Shown here: positions 14,407 to 21,290 of the stretch, in pieces
Layout of the letters: every line of letters begins with the position of its first letter
How positions within the stretch are numbered: the first letter of the stretch is position 1
DNA from: Bacillaceae bacterium OF18-1A
Lineage (GTDB): Bacteria > Bacillota > Bacilli > Bacillales > Bacillaceae_G
Direction of reading: 5' to 3'
DNA length: 21,290 bases
Assembly (NCBI GenBank): GCA_027694045.1
Contig: JAQEWB010000003.1
Span: 1-21,290 of the forward strand
Made by a program: the position numbers and the translations under genes
The notes under the pieces: generated by a model
Told to the model about the DNA's origin: nothing
What the model saw: the letters and a program-made list of their open reading frames with translations, nothing else
The model's database searches: none

Positions 14407-14754
14407 ATGAAAAAATATAATATTCCTGTAGAAGCGACTTTAGAGGTTATCGGTGGAAAATGGAAAGTCGTTATTCTTTGTCACTTAACGAAGGGAACGA
14501 AAAGAACAAGTGAACTAAAACGTTTAATGCCAGGCATTACACAAAAAATGTTAACGCAGCAATTACGCGAACTAGAAGTAGACGGAGTTATTCAACGAAA
14601 AGTATATAATCAAGTCCCGCCCAAAGTAGAATACTCTCTCACTGACTATGGCTGGTCATTAGAAGCCATTCTAGATTCTCTTTGTACTTGGGGTGAGTGC
14701 CACCTCGAAAAAAGTGGGAACACATCGATGCTCATTACAGAGGGTGAACAATAA
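14407..14754 (+). CDS. HxlR-family winged-helix transcriptional regulator
   Basis: A 115-residue regulator that fits the HxlR (DUF24, PF01638) family over most of its length. The opening (EATLEVIGGKWK) and the SELKRLMPGITQKMLTQQLRELEVDG block form the DNA-binding winged helix; members bind palindromes as dimers. Thiol-sensing members such as YodB or HypR carry a conserved Cys near the N-terminus; here position 6 is Ile and the Cys residues are at 25 and near 92-98, so the classical peroxide/quinone thiol switch may be absent. AAAGGAGGG precedes ATG 14407. It is divergent from the MFS-aldo/keto reductase operon; five related near-palindromes in the gap are the likely binding sites, including autoregulation. 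A terminator of an A-tract/T-tract hairpin follows. Confidence 0.93.
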   Translation: MKKYNIPVEATLEVIGGKWKVVILCHLTKGTKRTSELKRLMPGITQKMLTQQLRELEVDGVIQRKVYNQVPPKVEYSLTDYGWSLEAILDSLCTWGECHLEKSGNTSMLITEGEQ

Positions 14755-14755
14755 G

Positions 14756-14802
14756 AAAAAAGGAAAAAACGAACATAAATTTGTCCATTTTTTCCTTTTT
14801 TT
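14756..14802 (+). terminator. A/T-rich terminator of the hxlR gene
   Basis: AAAAAAGGAAAAAA (14756-14769) pairs with TTTTTTCCTTTTTT (14788-14801), with more T following. It has low GC but lies directly after the stop codon. Confidence 0.65.
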
Positions 14803-14921
14803 CTTTATATATATGTATATTTCTAATGGAAACAAAATATTTTATGCGCTTTCACACCTTGTCAGTACTAGGTTATGCGTTTCATACCAAATAATTAGGA
14901 ATCATTTTTATGTTAACATAG

Positions 14922-14961
14922 GTGTATATAGTATATAATATAAGATATATATTATATACAC
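14922..14961. other. long AT-rich inverted repeat
   Basis: GTGTATATAGTATATA (14922-14937) and TATATATTATATACAC (14946-14961) form a 16-position stem with one mismatch and an 8-nt loop. It lies in the 431-bp gap between hxlR and the DUF1641 gene. It has no T tract, so it is not a normal terminator. The rest of 14803-15098 holds only a small TCCGAT/ATCGGA inverted pair (14964-14969, 15003-15008) and no gene that I can support. Confidence 0.55.
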
Positions 14962-15098
14962 TTTCCGATAAAGGAACTTTCCATTATGCGGACAAGCCAT
15001 GTATCGGACAGTTCATAAATAATAAGTAAGAAAATATGGTTTTAGATTTATGTTGTCAGCTTATTGCTGTCATAAATTTAAAGGCATTTTATTGTGCT

Positions 15099-15126
15099 TT
15101 GTGAAACTTTGTATAAAGTTTCGTAA
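15099..15126. promoter_or_regulatory. inverted repeat upstream of DUF1641-ndh operon, possible Rex-related site
   Basis: GAAACTTT-GTAT-AAAGTTTC (15103-15122) is a perfect 8-4-8 palindrome. Its outer parts, TTGTGAAA (15099-15106) and TTTCGTAA (15119-15126), resemble Rex half-sites. The half-sites are 12 bp apart rather than the short spacing of a standard Rex box, so the match is loose. In B. subtilis Rex represses the yjlC-ndh operon, which makes control by NADH/NAD ratio a fair guess. Confidence 0.45.
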
Positions 15127-15185
15127 ACGGTTACTATCTTGCTTATCAAAAATAAGAGTATTGCTATCGTAAAGGAGAATTGGAG

Positions 15186-15626
15186 ATGCCAGAAACTATG
15201 ACTCAAACAAAGCCAGAACAAGAAACTGTACAAATTTCTGCTAGCCAAGGACAACTTGATGTACTTGATCAGTTGTTAAAACCTGAGGTACAAGAATCAT
15301 TAACAACACTAGTAGAACAGCTTCCAAAATTAACTGAGCTTGTTAACATTTTAACTAAATCTTATGACTTCGCTCAAACTGTTGCTACTGATGAAGTATT
15401 AAAAAGCGACACTGTTGGTGCAATTACAGAGCTTGTAGAACCTGTAAAAGATACAGTGAAAAGCATGGCTGCAACTGCAATCGAAGCGAAAGATCGTGCT
15501 GACGAAAGCAACGAAGTTATCGGCCTATTCGGTCTGTTAAAATTACTAAAAGACCCACAAGCACAAAAAATGTTCCGCTTTGTGAACGCATATCTTCAAA
15601 TTAGTGCAGAACGTAACAATAAATAA
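15186..15626 (+). CDS. yjlC: DUF1641 protein, first gene of ndh operon
   Basis: A 146-residue soluble, mostly helical protein of the DUF1641 family (PF07849). Acidic residues and Leu-rich helices dominate; the conserved region is the C-terminal third (IGLFGLLKLLKDPQAQKMFRFVNAYL). Biochemical function is unknown. In Bacillus it is encoded just before the type II NADH dehydrogenase (B. subtilis yjlC-yjlD) and elsewhere next to formate dehydrogenase-like genes, so a redox-associated role is inferred. ATG 15186 is preferred over the in-frame TTG at 15180, because AAAGGAG (15171-15177) is 8 nt from the ATG but only 2 nt from the TTG. The gene at 15671 follows after 44 bp on the same strand with no terminator between them. 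Confidence 0.88.
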   Translation: MPETMTQTKPEQETVQISASQGQLDVLDQLLKPEVQESLTTLVEQLPKLTELVNILTKSYDFAQTVATDEVLKSDTVGAITELVEPVKDTVKSMAATAIEAKDRADESNEVIGLFGLLKLLKDPQAQKMFRFVNAYLQISAERNNK

Positions 15627-15670
15627 TTTAACTTATAACAACAATTAGTAAAGACGGGGGATATCATACT

Positions 15671-16849
15671 ATGTCAAAACAAATTGTCATCTTAGGCGCT
15701 GGTTATGGCGGTCTTCTTGCCGCTTTAAACGTACGTAAATATTACAGCAAATCAGAAGCACAAGTTACAGTGATTAACCAATACCCAACACACCAAATCA
15801 TCACTGAACTACACCGCCTTGCAGCTGGTAACGTGTCTGAGCAAGCAGTTGCAATGCCACTTACAAAGCTTTTCAAAGGTAAAGACATCGATCTTAAAAT
15901 TGCAACAGTTGAGTCATTCTCAGTTGATAGCAAAGAAATCAAACTAGCTGGTGGCACTACTTTATCTTACGATGCACTTGTAGTTGCTTTAGGAAGTAAA
16001 ACTGCTTACTTCGGTATTCCAGGACTAGAAGAAAACAGCATGGTGTTAAAATCTGCTGCTGATGCAAACAAAATCTACAAACACGTTGAAGACCGTATTC
16101 GTGAATACGCGAAAACGAAAAACGAAGCTGATGCTACAATCGTAATCGGTGGTGGCGGATTAACTGGCGTTGAGCTAGTTGGTGAGCTTGCTGACATTAT
16201 GCCTAAACTTGCAAAAAGCCACGGCGTAAATCCAAAAGAAGTGAAACTTCTTCTTGTTGAAGCAGGTCCAAAAATCCTTCCAGTATTACCAGACCACTTA
16301 ATCGAACGTGCAACTACTAGCCTAGAAGCACGCGGTGTTACATTCTTAACTGGTCTTCCTGTAACAAACGTTGCTGGCAATGAAATCGACTTAAAAGACG
16401 GTCAAAAACTTGTTGCTAACACATTCGTTTGGACAGGCGGCGTTCAAGGTAACCCATTAATTGGTGAATCAGGTCTTGAAGTAAACCGTGGTCGTGCAAC
16501 AGTTGATGCATACCTACAATCTACTTCTCACAAAGACGTATTCGTTGCTGGAGACAGCGCTGTTGTCTTCGCTCCAGACGGACGTCCATACCCACCAACT
16601 GCACAAATCGCTTGGCAAATGGGTGAGTTAATCGGATACAACTTATACGCAGCACTAGAAGGCAAAGCATTCGAAGAGTTCGCACCTGTAAACTCTGGAA
16701 CACTTGCTAGTCTAGGACGTAAAGATGCGGTTGCTACAATCGGAGCAAGCAATACTCCACTTAAAGGCTTACCAGCATCATTAATGAAAGAAGCAAGTAA
16801 CGTTCGTTACTTATCACACATTAAAGGTCTATTCAGCTTAGCTTACTAA
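15671..16849 (+). CDS. ndh: type II NADH:quinone dehydrogenase (NDH-2)
   Basis: A 392-residue FAD enzyme that oxidises NADH and reduces menaquinone at the inner face of the membrane without pumping protons. FAD-binding GAGYGG is at 9-14, the NADH-binding glycine motif GGGGLTG at 160-166, the second FAD element VAGDSAV at 292-298, and the quinone-site motif AQIAWQMG at 311-318. Length equals that of B. subtilis YjlD (Ndh). It has no transmembrane helix; NDH-2 enzymes attach through amphipathic C-terminal segments. GGGGG lies 10 nt before ATG 15671. It is co-transcribed with the DUF1641 gene and followed by a strong terminator. It is complete, with no missing key residue. Confidence 0.95.
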   Translation: MSKQIVILGAGYGGLLAALNVRKYYSKSEAQVTVINQYPTHQIITELHRLAAGNVSEQAVAMPLTKLFKGKDIDLKIATVESFSVDSKEIKLAGGTTLSYDALVVALGSKTAYFGIPGLEENSMVLKSAADANKIYKHVEDRIREYAKTKNEADATIVIGGGGLTGVELVGELADIMPKLAKSHGVNPKEVKLLLVEAGPKILPVLPDHLIERATTSLEARGVTFLTGLPVTNVAGNEIDLKDGQKLVANTFVWTGGVQGNPLIGESGLEVNRGRATVDAYLQSTSHKDVFVAGDSAVVFAPDGRPYPPTAQIAWQMGELIGYNLYAALEGKAFEEFAPVNSGTLASLGRKDAVATIGASNTPLKGLPASLMKEASNVRYLSHIKGLFSLAY

Positions 16850-16859
16850 TCTGAATATA

Positions 16860-16896
16860 AGCCCGAATCATGCCCCGCATGGTTCGGGCTTTTTTT
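16860..16896 (+). terminator. Rho-independent terminator of ndh
   Basis: AGCCCGAATCATGC (16860-16873) and GCATGGTTCGGGCT (16877-16890) form a 14-bp stem with one G-T pair, followed by six T. Confidence 0.93.
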
Positions 16897-16980
16897 GTCC
16901 GTAATCTTCTCTAACTTATTTATTCGGCAAAAGAACAACATAACCCTCTTTAATTTTCTAAATATACTGACTCTTTATTT

Positions 16981-17010
16981 TAAAAGCTGTCCCGTTCGGA
17001 ACAGCTTTTA
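16981..17010. terminator. terminator-like hairpin downstream of tyrS
   Basis: TAAAAGCTGT (16981-16990) pairs with ACAGCTTTTA (17001-17010), with extra CC/GG pairing inside. On the minus strand it lies beyond the tyrS stop and the 41-bp repeats, and would end the tyrS transcript. Confidence 0.7.
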
Positions 17011-17032
17011 TTGTCGCTTTTTGTCGGTAACT

Positions 17033-17106
17033 CGATATATTTCGAAAATCGCCGATATATTTCGAGTTACGGTCGATATATTCGAAAAATCGCCGATATA
17101 TTTTCC
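17033..17106. repeat. 41-bp repeat, two units, inverse orientation to 51-166
   Basis: Units starting at 17033 and 17074 (41-bp step) share CGATATAT-TCGAAAATCGCCGATATAT. This is the reverse complement of the family at 51-166. The repeats lie between the tyrS stop codon and its terminator hairpin, so they would be transcribed in the tyrS 3' untranslated region. An open frame on the plus strand (16895-17131) passes through them but has no start signals. Confidence 0.75.
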
Positions 17107-17117
17107 AGGCTTACTTA

Positions 17118-18380
17118 TTATCCTAATTTAATTAAACTGTAGTTCTTCTTTCCTTTACGAATAATAATAAATCTTCCATCAAATGAATTTTCCACCGTAA
17201 CATCCGTACTCACATCCGTTACTTTTTCACCATTCATAGATATAGCTCCATTATTAATATCCTCACGTGCTTGTCGTCTAGACGGTTCAATTCCTAAATC
17301 AACTAGCCACTCTACGATATTTTTCGTCTCTTTTGAAGACTGGAATGTTGGCATCTCTTTAAATCCTTGTTCAATTTCATCAGCCGTTAACGATTTAATA
17401 TCTCCACTAAATAATGCTGCTGTAATTTTTTCAGCTTGCAACAATGCCTCTTCTCCATGAACGAATTTCGTCATTTCTTCTGCTAACACTTTTTGTGCTT
17501 CACGCTTATGAGGCTCTGTTTCTACCTTCGTTGCCAACTCATCAATACGCTCTTTCGTTAAGAACGTAAAGTATTTCAAGTATTTAATGACATCACGGTC
17601 ATCTGTATTCACCCAGAATTGGTAAAATTCAAACGGTGTTGTTTTCTCTGGATCAAGCCAAACAGCACCACCTGCTGATTTACCAAACTTCGTACCATCT
17701 GATTTCAATAATAACGGAATCGTTAATCCAAATACTTTCGCTTCATGGCCTTCTAACTTACGAATTAAATCTAAGCCACTCGTAATATTTCCCCATTGAT
17801 CACTACCACCAATTTGCAACTGCACATCTTCTTTCGTGTATAAATGATGGAAATCCATCGCTTGCAAAATTTGGTACGTAAATTCAGTGAAAGAAATTCC
17901 TGTATCTAAACGACTTGCTACGATGTCCTTTGCTAACATGCTATTAATGCTAAAGTTTTTGCCGTAATCACGTAAAAACTCAATAATATTTATTTCATGT
18001 GTCCAGTCGTAGTTATTTACCATCTTCACTTCGCTATTTCCGCCAAAATCAAATAGCTTTTTCATTTGCGCTGTTAACGCATCCACATTATGCTGCACTA
18101 CTTCCAACGTTTGTAGTTGACGCTCTGATTGACGTCCACTCGGATCACCAATTGTTCCCGTTGCCCCGCCAATTAAAATAACAGGATGATGGCCAGCTAA
18201 TTGGAATCTCTTCATCATCATAAACGGAATCAAATGTCCAATATGCATACTATCACCAGTCGGGTCAACTCCGCAGTATAGTGAAATCTTTTTTTCTTCT
18301 ACTAACTTACGTAAACCCTCTTCATCTGTCTGTTGATTAACGGCTCCGCGCCATTCTAATTCATCAATAATATTCATCAT
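17118..18380 (-). CDS. tyrS: tyrosyl-tRNA synthetase
   Basis: A 420-residue class Ic synthetase that charges tRNA-Tyr. The catalytic motifs are HIGH (about 46-49) and KFGKS (about 231-235). Tyr34/35 and the QAMD segment near 173-176 belong to the tyrosine pocket, and GGSDQWGN is the usual conserved loop. The C-terminal S4 RNA-binding domain (about 350-420, PSRRQAREDINNGA) is complete. Two ATG codons are adjacent; GAGGGG is 7 nt from the first (18380) and 10 nt from the second (18377), so either may be used. Expression is controlled by the Tyr T-box leader at 18405-18660. Many Bacillus genomes carry two tyrosyl synthetases; which one this is cannot be told here. Confidence 0.97.
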   Translation of the reverse strand: MMNIIDELEWRGAVNQQTDEEGLRKLVEEKKISLYCGVDPTGDSMHIGHLIPFMMMKRFQLAGHHPVILIGGATGTIGDPSGRQSERQLQTLEVVQHNVDALTAQMKKLFDFGGNSEVKMVNNYDWTHEINIIEFLRDYGKNFSINSMLAKDIVASRLDTGISFTEFTYQILQAMDFHHLYTKEDVQLQIGGSDQWGNITSGLDLIRKLEGHEAKVFGLTIPLLLKSDGTKFGKSAGGAVWLDPEKTTPFEFYQFWVNTDDRDVIKYLKYFTFLTKERIDELATKVETEPHKREAQKVLAEEMTKFVHGEEALLQAEKITAALFSGDIKSLTADEIEQGFKEMPTFQSSKETKNIVEWLVDLGIEPSRRQAREDINNGAISMNGEKVTDVSTDVTVENSFDGRFIIIRKGKKNYSLIKLG

Positions 18381-18404
18381 CTGTCATCCCCTCTATTTTT
18401 TAAA

Positions 18405-18660
18405 AACAAAAAGTCCCTATGTCTATAATAGACATAGGGACGATTATTCACCGTGTTACCACCCAGTTTGTACAAATAGCATAGCTACTCATACCACTCT
18501 TAGCAATAATATCGATTGCCAATCCGCTTAGCATTACCTAAGATACTCCAGAGTGTAATTCACAAGTTTGTTTGTGCTAGGTTCCAGCAACCCCTAGCTC
18601 TCTCGTTAACAGTGACAAACTGCTACTGGGCTCTTTCAACGTATATGATTTGTTAAATTA
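18405..18660 (-). ncRNA. T-box riboswitch, tyrosine-specific
   Basis: On the minus strand the leader begins about 7 nt after the -10. Stem I includes the GAGAGAG stretch and the apical GGGGTTGCTGGAACCT. The specifier codon UAC (Tyr) lies in GAATTACA, at 18555-18557. The T-box itself is TGGGTGGTAACACGG (18451-18465); its UGGU bulge fits a tRNA ending in ACCA, the tRNA-Tyr discriminator type. A 13-bp terminator (18413-18425 with 18429-18441) followed by TTTTTGTTTTT closes it. Uncharged tRNA-Tyr should stabilise the antiterminator and allow tyrS transcription. Confidence 0.93.
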
Positions 18661-18666
18661 TTAGCC

Positions 18667-18695
18667 ATTATATTGAATTGAAAACAAATTGTCAA
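18667..18695 (-). promoter_or_regulatory. consensus sigma-A promoter of the tyrS T-box transcript
   Basis: On the minus strand TTGACA (18690-18695), 17 bp, TATAAT (18667-18672): a perfect match in both boxes and spacing. Constitutive initiation with control at the T-box is expected. Confidence 0.9.
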
Positions 18696-18753
18696 CAATA
18701 CCCAAATATTTTTTCAAAATAATTCATACTTTTATACGTTTTTTATTCAAAAA

Positions 18754-19671
18754 TTACTGTAAGTCTTCTCCAATAATCCTTACTTCGCGCTCTAACTTCA
18801 CACCAAATTTTTCTTCAACCGTTTTTTGTACGAAATGAATTAAGTCGATGTAATCTTGTGCCGTTCCGTTATCAACATTCACCATAAATCCAGCATGTTT
18901 TAACGAAACCTCTACACCACCGATTCGCTTACCTTGTAATCCTGACTCTTGAATTAACTTACCAGCAAAGTTATTTGGTGGACGCTTAAATACACTACCA
19001 CATGAAGGGTATTCTAGCGGTTGTTTTGATTCACGTTTGAACGTTAAATCGTCCATTTTCTCTTTAATTTCTTCACGTACACCCTCTTCAAGTTCAAACT
19101 TCGCTTCAAGAATAATATAATGGTTGTTCGCAAATACACTCTTACGATATCCAAATTCAAATGCTTCTTTCGTCAAAGTACGTAGCTCTCCATCACCTGT
19201 CATTACAACAGCTTCCGTTAATACAAACGATACTTCACCGCCGTACGCACCAGCGTTCATATATAATGCTCCGCCAACTGAACCTGGAATACCACAAGCA
19301 AACTCAAGGCCTGTTAAGTTATGGTCTAACGCAATACGTGATACGTCAATAATCGCTGCACCACACCCGGCCACGATCGTTGTTCCTGTTACAGTAACAT
19401 CTGTAATATGAATCAAACTTACTGTAATTCCGCGAATACCGCCATCTTTAATAATGACATTTGATCCATTTCCTAAAAACGTAACTGGAATATTGTATTG
19501 GTTCGCATACTTAATAACTTCTTGAATTTCATCATAATTCGTAGGCGCGACAAATACATCCGCTTTTCCGCCAACTTTAATATGCGTATGATTCTTTAAC
19601 ATTTCATCTTGCTTCACATGACCTTCAGGCAATACCGTACTTAAATATTTATAAACCTCTTGCATATTCAT
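18754..19671 (-). CDS. murB: UDP-N-acetylenolpyruvoylglucosamine reductase
   Basis: A 305-residue FAD enzyme that reduces UDP-GlcNAc-enolpyruvate to UDP-MurNAc with NADPH, the second committed step of peptidoglycan precursor synthesis. FAD-binding motifs are FLGNGSNVI (65-73) and [20 protein letters not shown] (127-146). Catalytic residues are R176 (in FGYRKS), S226 (in CGSVFKRP) and E296 (in EREVRIIGE). The shorter C-terminal domain fits type II MurB. GAGG lies about 9 nt before ATG 19671. It stands outside a division/cell-wall cluster, so it is probably the second murB of the group rather than the copy in the dcw operon. No terminator was found immediately downstream; the tyrS promoter region follows. 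Confidence 0.95.
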   Translation of the reverse strand: MNMQEVYKYLSTVLPEGHVKQDEMLKNHTHIKVGGKADVFVAPTNYDEIQEVIKYANQYNIPVTFLGNGSNVIIKDGGIRGITVSLIHITDVTVTGTTIVAGCGAAIIDVSRIALDHNLTGLEFACGIPGSVGGALYMNAGAYGGEVSFVLTEAVVMTGDGELRTLTKEAFEFGYRKSVFANNHYIILEAKFELEEGVREEIKEKMDDLTFKRESKQPLEYPSCGSVFKRPPNNFAGKLIQESGLQGKRIGGVEVSLKHAGFMVNVDNGTAQDYIDLIHFVQKTVEEKFGVKLEREVRIIGEDLQ

Positions 19672-19791
19672 TTTACGATTCCTCTATTTCTATATTCTTT
19701 TTATCCCGTTATACGGGCCCATAATATCCCCACATATTAAACCTAAAGCGGTAGATACAGTGTACCTAAAATCAATTCGAGACACCTATAA

Positions 19792-19812
19792 ACCTCTTAA
19801 ATAATAAGAGGT
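19792..19812. other. hairpin in murB upstream region
   Basis: ACCTCTTA (19792-19799) and TAAGAGGT (19805-19812) form an 8-bp stem without a T tract. It lies in the 370-bp gap before murB and would sit in or near its leader. A smaller CCCGT/ACGGG hairpin lies near 19708-19720. The gap otherwise shows no gene, and I cannot fix the promoter. Confidence 0.4.
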
Positions 19813-19997
19813 GCCACTCATATTAAAATATATATTGCATAATAAAGCAACCCAAACAGACCACTAAACTTGACCTGTAATCAGAAAGACAACAATTTGT
19901 AAAATATATGACTTTTACAGAGCACTATCCCTCATTATCTTACTATACCACATGAAATGAAATGGTATTTTTTGTATTCCGTTTTATTCCCATAAAA

Positions 19998-20027
19998 AAA
20001 GAGCGCATCCCACAGAATGCGCTCTTT
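19998..20027 (-). terminator. Rho-independent terminator of the SET-domain gene
   Basis: AAAGAGCGCAT (19998-20008) pairs with ATGCGCTCTTT (20017-20027). A T run follows on the minus strand. Confidence 0.92.
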
Positions 20028-20041
20028 CTATACTCATTACA

Positions 20042-20437
20042 TTACTTTTCGTTCTCTTCTTTTTCCTTATCAAACCATAACAGCTCATCATTATCAACTT
20101 CACCATTATAATTGATTAAGATTTCTTCCCCTGCTTTTATATCTTTATAAGCAAAGAAGTTAAACGTATGGTTCTCAAAAACGATATCATACGTTGCATT
20201 TGGCGTATACGAATGATTAAATAACATACCATATCCTAAAAGAATAGCAGTATGATTGATCCCATACTCAAATGCGTAATCAGCAAGCAACGTCTTCTCA
20301 ATGTGCTCATGCTGTTCATTCGGATAAGAGATAACTGGTGCTGCATGTATCAACTCACCCTTTTTAATATCACGAGTGGCAAATACCCCTCTATTAAATT
20401 CTCCATCACTTAGTTCAGAAGTTCTAACTTCAATCAT
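20042..20437 (-). CDS. small SET-domain protein (putative protein lysine methyltransferase)
   Basis: A 131-residue stand-alone SET domain. The signatures are RGVFATRDIKKGE (16-28), the AdoMet-site motif NHSYTPN (74-80) and GEEILINY (103-110), which carries the catalytic Tyr. It has no cysteines, so no post-SET zinc cluster, no signal peptide, and an acidic tail. SET proteins transfer methyl groups from AdoMet to lysines; they are typical of eukaryotes and scattered in bacteria. A B. anthracis SET protein has been reported to methylate host histone H1; whether this is its orthologue cannot be decided here. ATG 20437 has AGGTG 6 nt upstream; a GTG three codons earlier is possible. It lies directly downstream of a surface-protein gene on the same strand, and no terminator is seen in the 103-bp gap. 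Confidence 0.88.
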   Translation of the reverse strand: MIEVRTSELSDGEFNRGVFATRDIKKGELIHAAPVISYPNEQHEHIEKTLLADYAFEYGINHTAILLGYGMLFNHSYTPNATYDIVFENHTFNFFAYKDIKAGEEILINYNGEVDNDELLWFDKEKEENEK

Positions 20438-20540
20438 ATGCGTCACCTATATAACTCTTTCTTTGAAGTATTATTTCTCTCTAAGCTTGGCAGATAACAG
20501 AAAGAAATGCAAATAAAATATTCAAATCATACATTTCAAA

Positions 20541-21290
20541 TTATTTTTCTTTCCTCTTCAGCTTTCGGCCACTAATCCATAAAACAAATGCACCCATCAT
20601 AGCTAACAATCCTTGTGCAACATTATGAGTATTCGTTTGTCCCCCTGCTGCAGGCAATACTTTTTCTTCTTCCTTACTTTTCTCTTCTTTGCTTTCATTT
20701 TGGTGACTCTCGGCTTTCTTCGTTTCCGCCTTCATTCCTTCTACTTTGCTTTCTTCCGACTTATTCACAGCTGCCTTTTCTGTTGCCTTCGGTCCTTCTA
20801 CTTTACCTTCTTCCGGCTTACTCTCGGCTACTTTCTCTTTTTGCTTCGGCTCTTCTACTTTGCTTTCTTCCGACTTACTCTCGACTGCCTTCTCTTCTGG
20901 CTTCGCTTCTTCTACTTTACTTTCTTCCGACTTACTCTCGGCTACCTTTTCTTCTTCTACTTTACTTTCTTCCAGCTTACTCTCGGCTACCTTCTCTTCT
21001 TCTACTTTGCCTTCTTCCAACTTACTCTCGGCTACCTTCTCTTCTTCTACTTTGCTTTCTTCCGACTTACTCTCGACTACCTTCTCTTCTTCTACTTTGC
21101 CTTCTTCCAACTTACTCTCGGTTACCTTCTCTTCTTCCTTCATTTCTTCTACTTTGCTTTCTTCCGACTTACTCTCGGCTACCTTCTCTTCTTTCTTCGG
21201 CTCTTCTACTTTGCCTTCTTCTGGCTTACTCTCGGCTACCTTCTCTTCTTTCTTCGGCTCTTCTACTTTGCCTTCTTCTGGCTTACTCTC
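20541..21290 (-). CDS. repetitive cell-wall-type surface protein, 5' end outside window
   Basis: The last 249 residues of a larger protein; the frame is open to the window edge, so the internal ATG at 21143 is not the start. Residues 1-193 (visible numbering) are eleven tandem Glu/Lys-rich units. A tail of Ser/Glu/Lys follows, then a sorting-type signal: LPAAG (212-216), a hydrophobic segment (about 225-238) and a basic end (GRKLKRKEK). The order motif, helix, positive tail is that of sortase substrates, but Ala stands where Thr is expected in LPXTG. The repeats contain no Cys or aromatic residue and should form an extended, charged stalk that lifts an N-terminal domain off the wall. Function depends on the unseen N-terminus. 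Confidence 0.88.
   Translation of the reverse strand, partial: ESKPEEGKVEEPKKEEKVAESKPEEGKVEEPKKEEKVAESKSEESKVEEMKEEEKVTESKLEEGKVEEEKVVESKSEESKVEEEKVAESKLEEGKVEEEKVAESKLEESKVEEEKVAESKSEESKVEEAKPEEKAVESKSEESKVEEPKQKEKVAESKPEEGKVEGPKATEKAAVNKSEESKVEGMKAETKKAESHQNESKEEKSKEEEKVLPAAGGQTNTHNVAQGLLAMMGAFVLWISGRKLKRKEK
20712..21290. repeat. in-frame tandem repeats of 45 and 57 bp in surface protein gene
   Basis: Eleven units encode the pattern ESKxEExKVEE followed by EKVA. Seven have 19 residues (57 bp) and four consecutive ones have 15 residues (45 bp), the difference being a four-residue insert (for example PKKE or MKEE). The order from the window edge is 19,19,19,15,15,15,15,19,19,19,19. Such arrays often change copy number by slippage or recombination. 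More units may lie beyond the window. Confidence 0.85.

Noticed and set aside
16895..17131. Plus-strand open frame of 78 codons after ndh
   Set aside because: It runs through a terminator-like hairpin and the 41-bp repeats and overlaps the tyrS end; no ribosome site.
20712..21290. CRISPR array or noncoding repeat
   Set aside because: The repeats are in frame, imperfect, without unique spacers, and encode a stalk that ends in a sorting-type signal.

Overview
The window looks like chromosomal DNA of a Bacillus cereus group bacterium (B. cereus, B. anthracis or B. thuringiensis; I cannot separate these). The evidence is low G+C, strong AGGAGG-type ribosome binding sites, several TTG starts, near-consensus sigma-A promoters, a Tyr T-box leader, and proteins close to Bacillus families (YvgN, YjlC/Ndh, TyrS, MurB, NupC, AlsT). 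No rRNA, tRNA, CRISPR array, transposase or phage gene is visible. Most genes are on the minus strand.

Layout. 1-213 is a 41-bp-period tandem repeat. 314-2440 holds two small membrane proteins, a LOG-family protein, a divergent MazG-like pyrophosphohydrolase and a ferritin with an intact iron site. 2587-3729 is a membrane-anchored protein of unknown function, followed by an unusual GC-rich multi-hairpin element. 3890-10009 is a transporter block of two tandem NupC nucleoside transporters and two tandem AlsT/AgcS sodium:amino-acid symporters. The pairs look like local duplications that kept leader elements (NupC) or promoters and terminators (AlsT). 10311-10949 is a YwnB-like NAD(P)-binding protein. 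10991-11890 is a secreted thioester-domain protein without a wall anchor. 12014-14083 is an MFS exporter plus glyoxal-reductase operon, divergent from an HxlR regulator. The gap between them carries five copies of one operator at 19-bp steps. 15186-16849 is the DUF1641 plus type II NADH dehydrogenase pair. 17118-18660 is tyrS with its T-box leader. The right end has a second murB, a small SET-domain protein and the 3' part of a repetitive wall-type surface protein whose sorting motif reads LPAAG.

How the genes work together. The left half is largely nutrient uptake (nucleosides, alanine/glycine-type amino acids) and iron storage. The centre looks like a stress or detoxification module: HxlR probably controls an exporter and a carbonyl/glyoxal reductase. 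Ndh feeds NADH electrons to quinone. TyrS and MurB are housekeeping enzymes. The strongest undescribed signals are regulatory: the HxlR operator array, matched leader elements in the duplicated transporters, and the switch-like hairpin element at 3746-3828.
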